From: Actinomycetes bacterium
GTDB taxonomy: Bacteria; Actinomycetota; Aquicultoria; CAJVYJ01; JAUVQD01
Direction of reading: 5' to 3'
Assembly (NCBI GenBank): GCA_030666075.1
Contig: DAOUYN010000052.1
Span: 1 to 6,512 of the forward strand
DNA: 6,512 nt
Positions 1 through 5,086 of the stretch are shown in pieces. The notes under the pieces were generated by a model, which did not search any database, had not been told where the DNA came from, and saw only the letters and a list, made by a program, of their open reading frames with translations. Made by a program: the position numbers and the translations under genes. The stretch's first letter is position 1. The number at the start of each line of letters is the position of its first letter.

Positions 1-26
1 AAAAAAGCACACGGCTAAGTGTGCTT
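1..26 (-). terminator. Rho-independent terminator downstream of tRNA-Ala
   Basis: Read on the minus strand, an 8-bp perfect stem (AAGCACAC paired with GTGTGCTT) closes a 6-base loop at plus positions 13-18 and runs straight into a run of six T (complement of A1-A6). This is the classical intrinsic terminator layout. It lies about 40 bases beyond the 3' end of the tRNA gene, so it most likely ends the tRNA transcript and any read-through from rsfS. The plus-strand exit (ATTT) is poor in T, so it is probably one-directional. The window begins within the T tract, so the tract may be longer. Confidence 0.85.
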
Positions 27-66
27 ATTTCTGATCTCAGTGATGCGTTTATCATAGCTAAAAAAG

Positions 67-142
67 TGGTGGAGCTATGCGGGATCGAACCGCAGACCTC
101 TTCCGTGCAAGGGAAGCGCTCTCCCAGCTGAGCTATAGCCCC
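67..142 (-). tRNA. tRNA-Ala, anticodon UGC, CCA encoded
   Basis: The reverse complement folds as a complete 76-base tRNA. The 7-bp acceptor stem is GGGGCTA with TAGCTCC. The D arm is GCTC/GAGC, and the 5-bp anticodon stem CTTCC/GGAAG closes the loop CTTGCAC with anticodon TGC. The T stem TGCGG/CCGCA closes the loop TTCGATC. The third acceptor pair is G3:U70, the known identity element for alanyl-tRNA synthetase, which independently confirms alanine. Discriminator A73 and a genome-encoded CCA follow (plus 67-69). The gene lies 69 bp beyond rsfS on the same strand but has its own promoter (158-186) and terminator (1-26), so it looks like a separate transcription unit. Confidence 0.97.
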
Positions 143-157
143 GAAATCTAGTCTGTC

Positions 158-186
158 ATTCTATCTAGGTGCCGCCCTGCCGTCAA
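158..186 (-). promoter_or_regulatory. Sigma-70-type promoter of the tRNA-Ala gene
   Basis: On the minus strand a -35 box TTGACG (plus 181-186) and a -10 box TAGAAT (plus 158-163) are separated by exactly 17 bp. Each matches the consensus at five of six positions. The -10 box ends 15 bases before the first tRNA base at 142, which leaves room for a start site around 149-152 and a 5' leader of about 7-10 bases for RNase P to remove. It sits in the 69-bp rsfS-tRNA gap, so the tRNA need not depend on read-through from the upstream operon. Confidence 0.75.
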
Positions 187-211
187 TCGCTTACAAGCCG
201 GTTTTGCGCTC

Positions 212-580
212 TTATTCTGCCCGCTCAACTACTTCCAGCTTGGGAGCATCGCTCCAGAGCCGCTCTAGTTGATAGTATTCCCGTTTCTCTTGCGTGAAGA
301 CGTGGACCACAAAGTCGCCGTAGTCCACCAGTATCCAGTCGCCCAAGTCTTCCCCCGCCGAGCGAAGCGGCGTGCCTCCCAGCTCGTGGATCGTCCTGCG
401 GATCTCATCGGCAATGGCCTTGGCTTGTCTGTCGTTCTTGCCGCTGCAGATCAAGAAAAAGTCTGTGATATTGAGTACTTCGGCGACATCCAGGATTATG
501 ACGTCAGTTGCCTGTTTTTCGGCAGCCGCGGCAGCCGCGGCCGTCACCATCTCTTTGATCGCATTCAGTTCCGACGTCAC
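212..580 (-). CDS. rsfS: Ribosome silencing factor RsfS
   Basis: 122-residue protein of the RsfS/YbeB/Iojap family. Members bind ribosomal protein L14 (uL14) on the large subunit and block subunit joining, damping translation in stationary phase or starvation. The family core is visible: the segment DVIILDVAEV, then TDFFLICSG (residues 39-47), an amphipathic helix (RQAKAIADEIRR), GEDLGDWILVDYGDFVVHVF (76-95) and the C-terminal YYQLERLW. The length is typical. The start is GTG at 580, preceded on the minus strand by AAGGA six bases away. The start shares four bases (GTGA) with the stop of the upstream LCP-like gene, which implies translational coupling. A seven-alanine run at residues 14-20 lies in the first helix, which is alanine-rich in many homologues. 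It is the last protein gene of the nadD-yqeK-LCP-rsfS run; the stop is TAA. Confidence 0.95.
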   Translation of the reverse strand: MTSELNAIKEMVTAAAAAAAEKQATDVIILDVAEVLNITDFFLICSGKNDRQAKAIADEIRRTIHELGGTPLRSAGEDLGDWILVDYGDFVVHVFTQEKREYYQLERLWSDAPKLEVVERAE

Positions 581-1593
581 AAAAAGTCCTTACCGAGCAA
601 GATGACGACATCGGTGACATCTTGCGCCAGCGCATCATCGACCACCGTCCCGAGTCCCAGGTCCTTTGCCAGCTGTTTGCCGCCTCTTCTGGCAGCTTTG
701 TTGTAGACCATGATCCTGGTCGTGGCGTAATCGAAGCTATCTGCATTCTTAACGTCTATTATCTGGTATCCCTTCCCTATCAAGCGATCGGCCGCTTTTC
801 GACCGATCCCCGGGGTCCCGTTGCCATTGAGTATGATCACTTTTAGCCCGTCTTCTTTAAACGATGGCTCACGCCCCCAAATAGCTTTGACCAGCCTGTT
901 TAACTCATCGTTGACCGGCTCATAGTAGAGGCTTTCGCCGATCTCGAGTTGGCGCACCGGCACATCGTAGAGATCGCGTCTCTCCTTGGAGATCAACGTC
1001 ATTTGCTCGCCCAGTTCTTTCGACTCGGCTCTCGGGACATTACCGTCGCTGTACTGCTCGAATACACGACCGATATCTTTATTCACTTTAAGGCGCGCGA
1101 AGTCGGCGTCATCAATAATGAGATACCCTTCCGACTTGATGCCCAGGACGGTAGAGATCGCCGCGGCCAGCGCCTTTGGACTTTCGTTAAAGCCATCCGA
1201 GATCGACTGCAAGCCGCGTCCGGGCATGACGACAAACATATCGGGATCTACAAAAAGCCCCCCGATCCGGTTTTGGGCCGGGTCAAAAACAACTTGTACG
1301 GCGCCCGACAGAGTCTTGGACCCACCGCTATCAGTGACACCGAGAATCACGAAGGTCCTCTGCGTGATAACGACCTTCTCTTCCTTCTTCGCTTCCGTCT
1401 TTTGCTCCGGTTCGACTTTAACGACCGTGGTCTTCCCGTCCTTTGGGTCGGACTCAGTAAAAAATACGTCCCAGCCGACCCATGCCAAGGCGAGTACCGC
1501 TATTAATCCAATAAACGGCAATATTTGCTTCGCCTTGCTGGGTGGACGCCGGCGCTTTGCCCGCCGTTGCGTCCGATTCTCTATTTCAGGCAC
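577..1593 (-). CDS. Membrane-anchored LCP-like protein with C-terminal LytR_C domain
   Basis: 338 residues. A basic cytoplasmic head (RRAKRRR) is followed by one membrane segment at about residues 23-45 and a charged Lys/Glu linker (about 50-74), so the bulk is predicted to lie outside the membrane. Residues about 79-235 resemble the LytR-CpsA-Psr (LCP) fold: TFVILGV, VVFDP, MPGRG and the GIKSEGYLIIDDADFARL stretch sit in LCP order. Residues about 249-338 are a LytR_C domain (KVIILNGNGTPGIG, then RIMVYNK and VVILLGKDF). LCP enzymes transfer wall polymers from lipid carriers to peptidoglycan, but the key Arg and Asp residues of the usual RSDT and PRDT motifs appear absent, so this copy may be non-catalytic. 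The start is GTG at 1593 with a good Shine-Dalgarno (GAGGTG), overlapping the yqeK stop by 8 bases. An LCP gene between yqeK and rsfS is a recurrent arrangement. Exact function is unknown. Confidence 0.8.
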   Translation of the reverse strand: MPEIENRTQRRAKRRRPPSKAKQILPFIGLIAVLALAWVGWDVFFTESDPKDGKTTVVKVEPEQKTEAKKEEKVVITQRTFVILGVTDSGGSKTLSGAVQVVFDPAQNRIGGLFVDPDMFVVMPGRGLQSISDGFNESPKALAAAISTVLGIKSEGYLIIDDADFARLKVNKDIGRVFEQYSDGNVPRAESKELGEQMTLISKERRDLYDVPVRQLEIGESLYYEPVNDELNRLVKAIWGREPSFKEDGLKVIILNGNGTPGIGRKAADRLIGKGYQIIDVKNADSFDYATTRIMVYNKAARRGGKQLAKDLGLGTVVDDALAQDVTDVVILLGKDFL

Positions 1594-2170
1594 GTGCTCT
1601 CACCTCTTTGGCTATCCCGTTCCAGGCCGCAACGGTTCGCGGATGTATGAACCGCCCCATCTCGATCAGAGACAGCAGTTGACGCTTGAACCCCATGATA
1701 TATGCAGCCCGTAAATCGCGTTCGGCCAGTTCCCTTATGTCATCGACTCCGGGAAACTGCCGAGACGGTTCGATCATATCTGCCAAGAAAACTATCATCT
1801 CCATGTCCGTCATGGCCGGCGCCCCAAAAGTATGGCGTTCGACGGCCCGCGCTACTCGGTCATCTTCTATCCCAAGTCTGTCTGACAGTATACCGGCACC
1901 GACGGCCGCGTGCAGCAAGTAAGGCCGTTTTCGTTCGACTGCTCCTATCGGTAGGTCGAGTCGGCCGGCTGCCTCCAGGAGCTCAGCGTCGTTCATATCC
2001 CGAGCCACATCGTGCGCTAGTGCCGCCAGCGCGCACAATTCTGTCCCGCACTCATGCCGCAGGGCAAGCTTCTTGGCGGTCACGGCCGTTCGCTGCGCAT
2101 GTGCAAAACTTTTCTCACCGAGCACCGAACGCAGTTTTGCCTCTGTCTGCTCATAGCCGGCCAAGCTCAT
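1586..2170 (-). CDS. yqeK: HD-domain hydrolase, YqeK (Ap4A hydrolase) family
   Basis: 194-residue HD-superfamily protein. YqeK proteins are symmetrical diadenosine tetraphosphate hydrolases, splitting Ap4A to two ADP in bacteria lacking ApaH. The metal-binding set is visible in order: H24 (SFAHAQRTA), H53-D54 (LAHDVARD), H87 (LLHAAVGA), H113 (ERHTFGAPAMT) and D131 (FLADMIEPSR), the last two in typical YqeK contexts. Length is normal. The ATG at 2170 shares four bases (ATGA) with the nadD stop. No Shine-Dalgarno is visible upstream, so initiation probably relies on coupling to nadD translation. The nadD-yqeK pairing is widespread in Gram-positives and ties nucleotide-cofactor synthesis to dinucleotide clean-up. 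The stop (TGA) lies inside the next gene, overlapping by 8 bases. Confidence 0.92.
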   Translation of the reverse strand: MSLAGYEQTEAKLRSVLGEKSFAHAQRTAVTAKKLALRHECGTELCALAALAHDVARDMNDAELLEAAGRLDLPIGAVERKRPYLLHAAVGAGILSDRLGIEDDRVARAVERHTFGAPAMTDMEMIVFLADMIEPSRQFPGVDDIRELAERDLRAAYIMGFKRQLLSLIEMGRFIHPRTVAAWNGIAKEVRARA

Positions 2171-2802
2171 CGATAGAGGCCGGACTTGTGTATGTAGTTC
2201 GCGACTGAATCCGGCATTAGATATCTGATCGGCCGGCCCTCGCTCACCCGATTGCGCAGATCTGTCGAAGAGATCGCCAGCGCCGGCACTTCTATTGTAT
2301 CGATTTGTGGGGCCTTGTCGTCTCTTGAAACAATGGCCCGCAAATGAGCCAGATCATACCCCGGCCTGGTCACAGCGATAAATCGGCAGAAATTCGCCAA
2401 CTTTTCATAGTCCCTCCAGCTGGTGACGTCCAAGACCGCGTCAGCGCCGGTGATGAAGTAGAGTTCGGTTTCAGTCCCGCGGGCCTCGCTGACGGCCCGG
2501 ATGGTGTCAATGGTGTAAGAGGGGCCGGCTCTGTCCACTTCGAGTCGAGACACTGAGAAGTAGGGGTTCGAAGCCGTTGCTATGACCACCATCGTCAAGC
2601 GTTCTTCCGGCGAAACATACTGGCGTGCTTCCTTGTGCTCGTAGCGTCCGGTCGGCATGAAGACGACGTGTTCCAGCTGATACTGAACCCGGGCCTCCTC
2701 GGCCGCGACTAGATGCCCGAAATGGATCGGATCGAAAGTCCCGCCCATGATGCCGAGGCGCCGGTACGTGTTTATCTTTCCGAGTGACTCGATCCCCGCC
2801 AT
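2167..2802 (-). CDS. nadD: Nicotinate-nucleotide adenylyltransferase NadD
   Basis: 211-residue enzyme that joins ATP and nicotinate mononucleotide to give nicotinate adenine dinucleotide, the penultimate step of NAD synthesis. The nucleotidyltransferase signature GGTFDPIHFGH is at residues 20-30 (HxGH-type phosphate-binding histidines H27 and H30). ITGADAVLDVTSW (118-129) and ISSTDLR (177-183) complete the fold. The segment usually written PPHK reads RYEHK here. The start is ATG at 2802, the only usual start codon ahead of the signature except an ATG right against it, giving about 14 residues before the first strand. No Shine-Dalgarno is seen. TATAAT ends exactly six bases before the ATG, suggesting leaderless expression. 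It lies 22 bp downstream of the regulator gene on the same strand and overlaps yqeK by 4 bases. Confidence 0.95.
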   Translation of the reverse strand: MAGIESLGKINTYRRLGIMGGTFDPIHFGHLVAAEEARVQYQLEHVVFMPTGRYEHKEARQYVSPEERLTMVVIATASNPYFSVSRLEVDRAGPSYTIDTIRAVSEARGTETELYFITGADAVLDVTSWRDYEKLANFCRFIAVTRPGYDLAHLRAIVSRDDKAPQIDTIEVPALAISSTDLRNRVSEGRPIRYLMPDSVANYIHKSGLYR

Positions 2803-2808
2803 AGAGGG

Positions 2809-2814
2809 ATTATA
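2809..2814 (-). promoter_or_regulatory. Candidate -10 box for leaderless nadD transcript
   Basis: The minus strand reads TATAAT, an exact -10 consensus, followed by six bases (CCCTCT) and then the ATG of nadD. A start six or seven bases beyond a -10 box would put the first transcribed base at or next to the A of ATG. No convincing -35 is found 16-19 bp upstream, which lies inside the end of the regulator gene, and no TG extension precedes the box. Leaderless promoters in Actinobacteria commonly show only the TANNNT element, which fits. A six-base match alone could still be chance in this small, somewhat AT-rich gap. Confidence 0.45.
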
Positions 2815-2824
2815 GCCTAACTCG

Positions 2825-3223
2825 TCAGCCTTTCTCTATTTCAGAGATCTTGGCTTTGAGCTCGGCGAGTTCGTCTTTACTCATCGTGCCCTTATCCATC
2901 AAGTACGAGATGACGGCCGTCGAGGAGCCGTCCATCACGCGCTCGACCACCTCATCTACCATAGAGTGGGCTATCTGGTCTCGTTGAACTAGGGGAGTAT
3001 ATACATACGGGACCGTGGACTTGTCTTGCCCGAGGATCTTCTTGATGGCCAGGCGATTCATAACAGTCATGATCGTCGTGTAGGCCAGACGACGACGCTC
3101 GTACATGACCTCGAACACGTCCTTCACGGTCGCCTCCTTAAGGTCCCAGGCGATACCCATGATATCCATTTCCAAGTCACCTAATGCATGTATTCCGTTG
3201 GTTTTTTTTCTTCTTCGCGGCAT
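2825..3223 (-). CDS. BlaI/MecI-type winged-helix transcriptional repressor (orphan)
   Basis: 132-residue protein of the BlaI/MecI/CopY penicillinase-repressor family. The N-terminal winged helix shows LGDLEMDIMGIAWD (residues 14-27), ATVKDVFEVM (31-40) and the recognition-helix stretch LAYTTIMTVMNRL (46-58), very close to family consensus, then the wing VPYVYTPLV. The C-terminal helices (about 82-130) are the dimerisation part. I chose ATG at 3223. It has AAAGGA at plus 3229-3234, five bases away, and the longer reading frame to 3283 would use the TTG that is itself the -35 box. No BlaR1/MecR1 M56 peptidase or beta-lactamase gene is nearby, so the signal and targets are unknown. The palindrome in its own promoter argues for self-repression, and perhaps control of the divergent CBS gene. 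It lies 22 bp upstream of nadD and may read into it. Confidence 0.88.
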   Translation of the reverse strand: MPRRRKKTNGIHALGDLEMDIMGIAWDLKEATVKDVFEVMYERRRLAYTTIMTVMNRLAIKKILGQDKSTVPYVYTPLVQRDQIAHSMVDEVVERVMDGSSTAVISYLMDKGTMSKDELAELKAKISEIEKG

Positions 3224-3228
3224 GTGTT

Positions 3229-3234
3229 TCCTTT
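3229..3234 (-). promoter_or_regulatory. Ribosome binding site deciding the regulator start
   Basis: The minus strand reads AAAGGA (within AGGAAAGGA at plus 3229-3237), five bases before the ATG at 3223. This supports a 132-residue product rather than the 152-residue one that would begin at TTG 3283 inside the promoter. Confidence 0.75.
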
Positions 3235-3254
3235 CCTGAGCCCAGCTTGTCACT

Positions 3255-3283
3255 AACGTAATACTTGCTACAAGTATAGTCAA
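3255..3283 (-). promoter_or_regulatory. Promoter of the BlaI-type regulator gene
   Basis: Minus-strand -35 TTGACT (plus 3278-3283) and -10 TACGTT (plus 3255-3260) are separated by exactly 17 bp. The -35 matches five of six consensus bases. The -10 is weaker but keeps the important TA at the front and T at the end. The expected start is near 3248, giving a leader of about 25 bases that contains the ribosome binding site at 3229-3234. The whole 17-bp spacer is a perfect inverted repeat, so a repressor bound there would sit between the two boxes. Confidence 0.6.
3261..3277. promoter_or_regulatory. 17-bp perfect palindrome, candidate operator
   Basis: ATACTTG (3261-3267) and CAAGTAT (3271-3277) are perfect inverted copies around the 3-bp centre CTA. 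The dyad exactly fills the spacer between the -35 and -10 boxes of the regulator promoter and lies about 100 bp upstream of the divergent CBS gene. BlaI/MecI-type repressors bind dyads of this size as dimers, typically with TACA/TGTA cores. The core here is different (no exact TACA-NN-TGTA), so assignment to this regulator rests on position and symmetry, not on motif identity. Confidence 0.6.
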
Positions 3284-3289
3284 TGTAAT
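3284..3289 (+). promoter_or_regulatory. Weak candidate -10 box for the CBS gene
   Basis: TGTAAT on the plus strand matches the -10 consensus at five of six positions. It is the best candidate I see for a plus-strand promoter in the divergent region. No recognisable -35 lies 16-18 bp upstream, where the palindrome 3261-3277 sits instead. If used, it would give a leader of about 80 bases before the ATG at 3377 and place the palindrome over the RNA polymerase -35 contact. A second possibility, TTGGTG at 3324-3329 with GAATAA at 3347-3352, is poorer. Confidence 0.25.
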
Positions 3290-3362
3290 CTTCCCGCAAG
3301 CAGCGCGATTTCAGCAGAAAACTTTGGTGAGCCCTGATGATTGTGGGAATAACCTTGACCCG

Positions 3363-3368
3363 AAGGAG
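3363..3368 (+). promoter_or_regulatory. Ribosome binding site deciding the CBS gene start
   Basis: AAGGAG lies eight bases before ATG 3377, an ideal spacing. Its last base is the first base of the in-frame GTG at 3368, so that earlier GTG cannot be the start served by this site. The first three codons of the longer frame should be dropped. Confidence 0.85.
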
Positions 3369-3376
3369 TGATCAAC

Positions 3377-3814
3377 ATGAAAGTACGAGAATGTATGACC
3401 GGACAACCGATCACGGCTCAAGCCAGCGACTCGATCCACAGAGTAGCCAAGATCATGCGCGAGTGCGATGTCGGTGCGGTGCCGGTTCTATTGAACGGTA
3501 ATCTTGTCGGAATATTGACCGATCGTGATATCACGATCAGGGCGGCCGGGACCGGCCTCGATATCGAACATCACCAAGCGCAGGAGATCATGAGTTCAGA
3601 CCTCCTGATGGTCTCGCCCGACATGGAACTGGAAGACGCTGCGAATATCATGGCTGACGCCAAGATCCGGCGACTGCCGATAGTTCTCGACAGCAAACTA
3701 GTCGGACTGATCAGCCTCGGAGACTTGGCGGTGGCGACAAAAGGCCACGAGCAGCTCTGCGGGACGGTTCTTGAGAACGTTTCGGAGCCGATCGGGCCCA
3801 AGTGCGTTATGTGA
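3377..3814 (+). CDS. Stand-alone two-CBS-domain protein (YhcV-like)
   Basis: 145 residues made of two CBS motifs and a short tail, like Bacillus YhcV and mycobacterial Hrp1 in size and layout. CBS1 spans about residues 1-58 (VRECMTGQPIT, DVGAVPVLLNG, VGILTDRDI) and CBS2 about 70-121 (IMSSDLLMVSPDMELEDAANI, IRRLPIV, VGLISLGDLA). Each carries the Ser/Thr-x-x-Asp ribose-contact motif (TDRD at 48-51, SLGD at 113-116), so binding of AMP, ATP or a related adenosyl ligand is plausible. There is no signal peptide, membrane segment or fused enzyme domain, so a cytoplasmic ligand sensor is likely. The target is unknown. Cysteines are at 6, 30, 128 and 143. It is the only plus-strand gene, divergent from the regulator, and its TGA directly abuts the proA TAG. 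The start is ATG 3377, set by AAGGAG at 3363-3368. Confidence 0.9.
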   Translation: MKVRECMTGQPITAQASDSIHRVAKIMRECDVGAVPVLLNGNLVGILTDRDITIRAAGTGLDIEHHQAQEIMSSDLLMVSPDMELEDAANIMADAKIRRLPIVLDSKLVGLISLGDLAVATKGHEQLCGTVLENVSEPIGPKCVM

Positions 3815-5056
3815 CTATCTGGCCTGGCCGGAGCCCTGAATAATATACTTCTGGGATGTCAGCGATCTCAACCCCATCGGTCCCCGAGCGTGGAGTTTCT
3901 GAGTGCTGATGCCGACCTCTGCCCCCAGACCCAGCTCTCCGCCATCGGTGAATCTCGTCGACGCATTGATGTACACGGCAGCTGAATCGACTTCATTGAC
4001 GAATCGGCGTCCGCTGTTGTAATCATTCGTGATGATCGCCTCCGAGTGGAGCGTTCCGTAGTGATTGATGTGCGTTATCGCTTCGTCCAGTGTGTCGACC
4101 ACCTTCACGGCGATCTTCAGATCCAAGAACTCCGTGTACCAGTCCTCTTCGGTTGCCGGGGCGACGTCGGACAAGCGGGATACAGTCTCGTCGCCGACAA
4201 CGGTAACTCCATGCGCCTGCAGGCTGGAGACGAGCCGCGGCAAGAGAGTCTGCTCGACATCTCGATGGACCAGGAGGGTTTCAGCGGCATTGCAGACGCT
4301 GGGTCTTTGGACCTTCGCGTTAATGACGATTTCCTCGGCCATATCGAAGTCGGCATCGTCGTGGACATAGACATGGCAGTTCCCGGCGCCCGCCCACAGG
4401 ACGGGAACAGTGGCGTTCTCGACTACTGCCTTGATGAGATCGGGGCCTCCGCGAGGGACGAATAGGTCGACGTACTGGTCGAGCTGCATCAGGGCATTGA
4501 CGGACGCCCTATCGGTCGTCTCGATCGCTTGAATGCTGTGAGGGGGAACGCCCGCCTCGATGGCCGCATCGCTGATGATGTGGCTCAGGGCCAGGTTTGA
4601 GTGCAGCGCCAGCGACCCCCCGCGCAGGATTATCGCGTTTCCGGATTTCAGCGCTAAAGCCGTGGCATCGACTGTCACATTAGGACGGGCTTCATAAATA
4701 ACCCCGATGACTCCTAGAGGTACGCGCACCTGGCGCACCTCTAGGCCGTTTGGGAGGCGCTGTCCTGAAGTTACTTCACCGACCGGATCGGGCAATGAGA
4801 TGACTTCACGTACCGCGCCGGCCATGGCTTGGATCCGGGCTTCGTCCAGCATCAACCTGTCCAGCAAAGACTCGCCTATGTCTTTCGCCCTGGCTGCCTC
4901 CATGTCGCGATCATTGGCGGCCAGGATCTTCTCGACGTTACCTTCCAAGGCCTCAGCCATGCTGGCCAATGCGGCATCCTTGACCGCCGTCGACAGTACT
5001 CCGACCGTCCGCGACGCTTCCTTGGCGCGTTTTGCTATCTCTGCGATCTCAGACAT
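3815..5056 (-). CDS. proA: Glutamate-5-semialdehyde dehydrogenase (gamma-glutamyl phosphate reductase) ProA
   Basis: 413-residue NADPH-dependent enzyme of the aldehyde dehydrogenase superfamily. It reduces gamma-glutamyl phosphate from ProB to glutamate semialdehyde, which cyclises to pyrroline-5-carboxylate for proline synthesis. Family landmarks are PLGVIGVIYEARPNVTVD (113-130), ALKSGNAIILRGG (135-147), VPRGGPDLI (200-208), the catalytic cysteine C255 in QRPSVCNAAET, the signature STRFTDGGELGLGAEVGIS (366-384) and GPMGLRSLTSQKYI near the end. Length is normal and complete. The start ATG at 5056 is preceded by GGGAGG only about four bases away. It follows proB by 30 bp, forming an obgE-proB-proA unit. 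The TAG stop at 3815-3817 touches the stop of the convergent CBS gene, with no terminator visible between them. Confidence 0.97.
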   Translation of the reverse strand: MSEIAEIAKRAKEASRTVGVLSTAVKDAALASMAEALEGNVEKILAANDRDMEAARAKDIGESLLDRLMLDEARIQAMAGAVREVISLPDPVGEVTSGQRLPNGLEVRQVRVPLGVIGVIYEARPNVTVDATALALKSGNAIILRGGSLALHSNLALSHIISDAAIEAGVPPHSIQAIETTDRASVNALMQLDQYVDLFVPRGGPDLIKAVVENATVPVLWAGAGNCHVYVHDDADFDMAEEIVINAKVQRPSVCNAAETLLVHRDVEQTLLPRLVSSLQAHGVTVVGDETVSRLSDVAPATEEDWYTEFLDLKIAVKVVDTLDEAITHINHYGTLHSEAIITNDYNSGRRFVNEVDSAAVYINASTRFTDGGELGLGAEVGISTQKLHARGPMGLRSLTSQKYIIQGSGQAR

Positions 5057-5086
5057 GGAACCTCCCAGTACCCGATTATCAAACCC

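Noticed and set aside
519..545. Short GC-rich tandem repeat (GGCAGCCGC repeated) in rsfS
   Set aside because: It simply encodes the alanine run at residues 14-20 in the first helix, which is often alanine-rich in this family. It is too short to call a repeat element.
986..1714. Plus-strand open frame of 242 codons, and a second at 949-1506, antisense to the LCP-like gene
   Set aside because: They lie opposite a gene with recognisable LCP and LytR_C domains, cross the yqeK boundary, have low-complexity Ser/Arg/Pro-rich translations and show no family resemblance. They are shadow frames of a GC-rich gene.
1702..2208. Plus-strand open frame of 168 codons antisense to yqeK
   Set aside because: Arg/Ser/Pro-rich translation with no motif, fully covered by a confident HD-domain gene on the other strand.
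3224..3283. Extension of the regulator by 20 residues to a TTG start at 3283
   Set aside because: That TTG is the first three bases of the -35 box TTGACT, and the extra peptide would be encoded by promoter and palindrome. A proper ribosome binding site precedes the ATG at 3223.
3290..3362. Possible riboswitch or structured leader before the CBS gene
   Set aside because: I found no stem longer than three or four base pairs and no known riboswitch core. It is treated as a plain leader or spacer.
3368..3376. GTG start at 3368 for the CBS protein
   Set aside because: The GTG overlaps the last base of the AAGGAG ribosome binding site, so that site can only serve ATG 3377.
3815..3850. GGCC-rich inverted motif (GGCCTGGCC) near the CBS/proA junction as a terminator
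   Set aside because: The stem is only four base pairs with a one-base loop and there is no T tract on either strand.
4046..4465. Plus-strand open frame antisense to proA
   Set aside because: It overlaps the catalytic core of a complete proA, and the translation matches no family I recognise.
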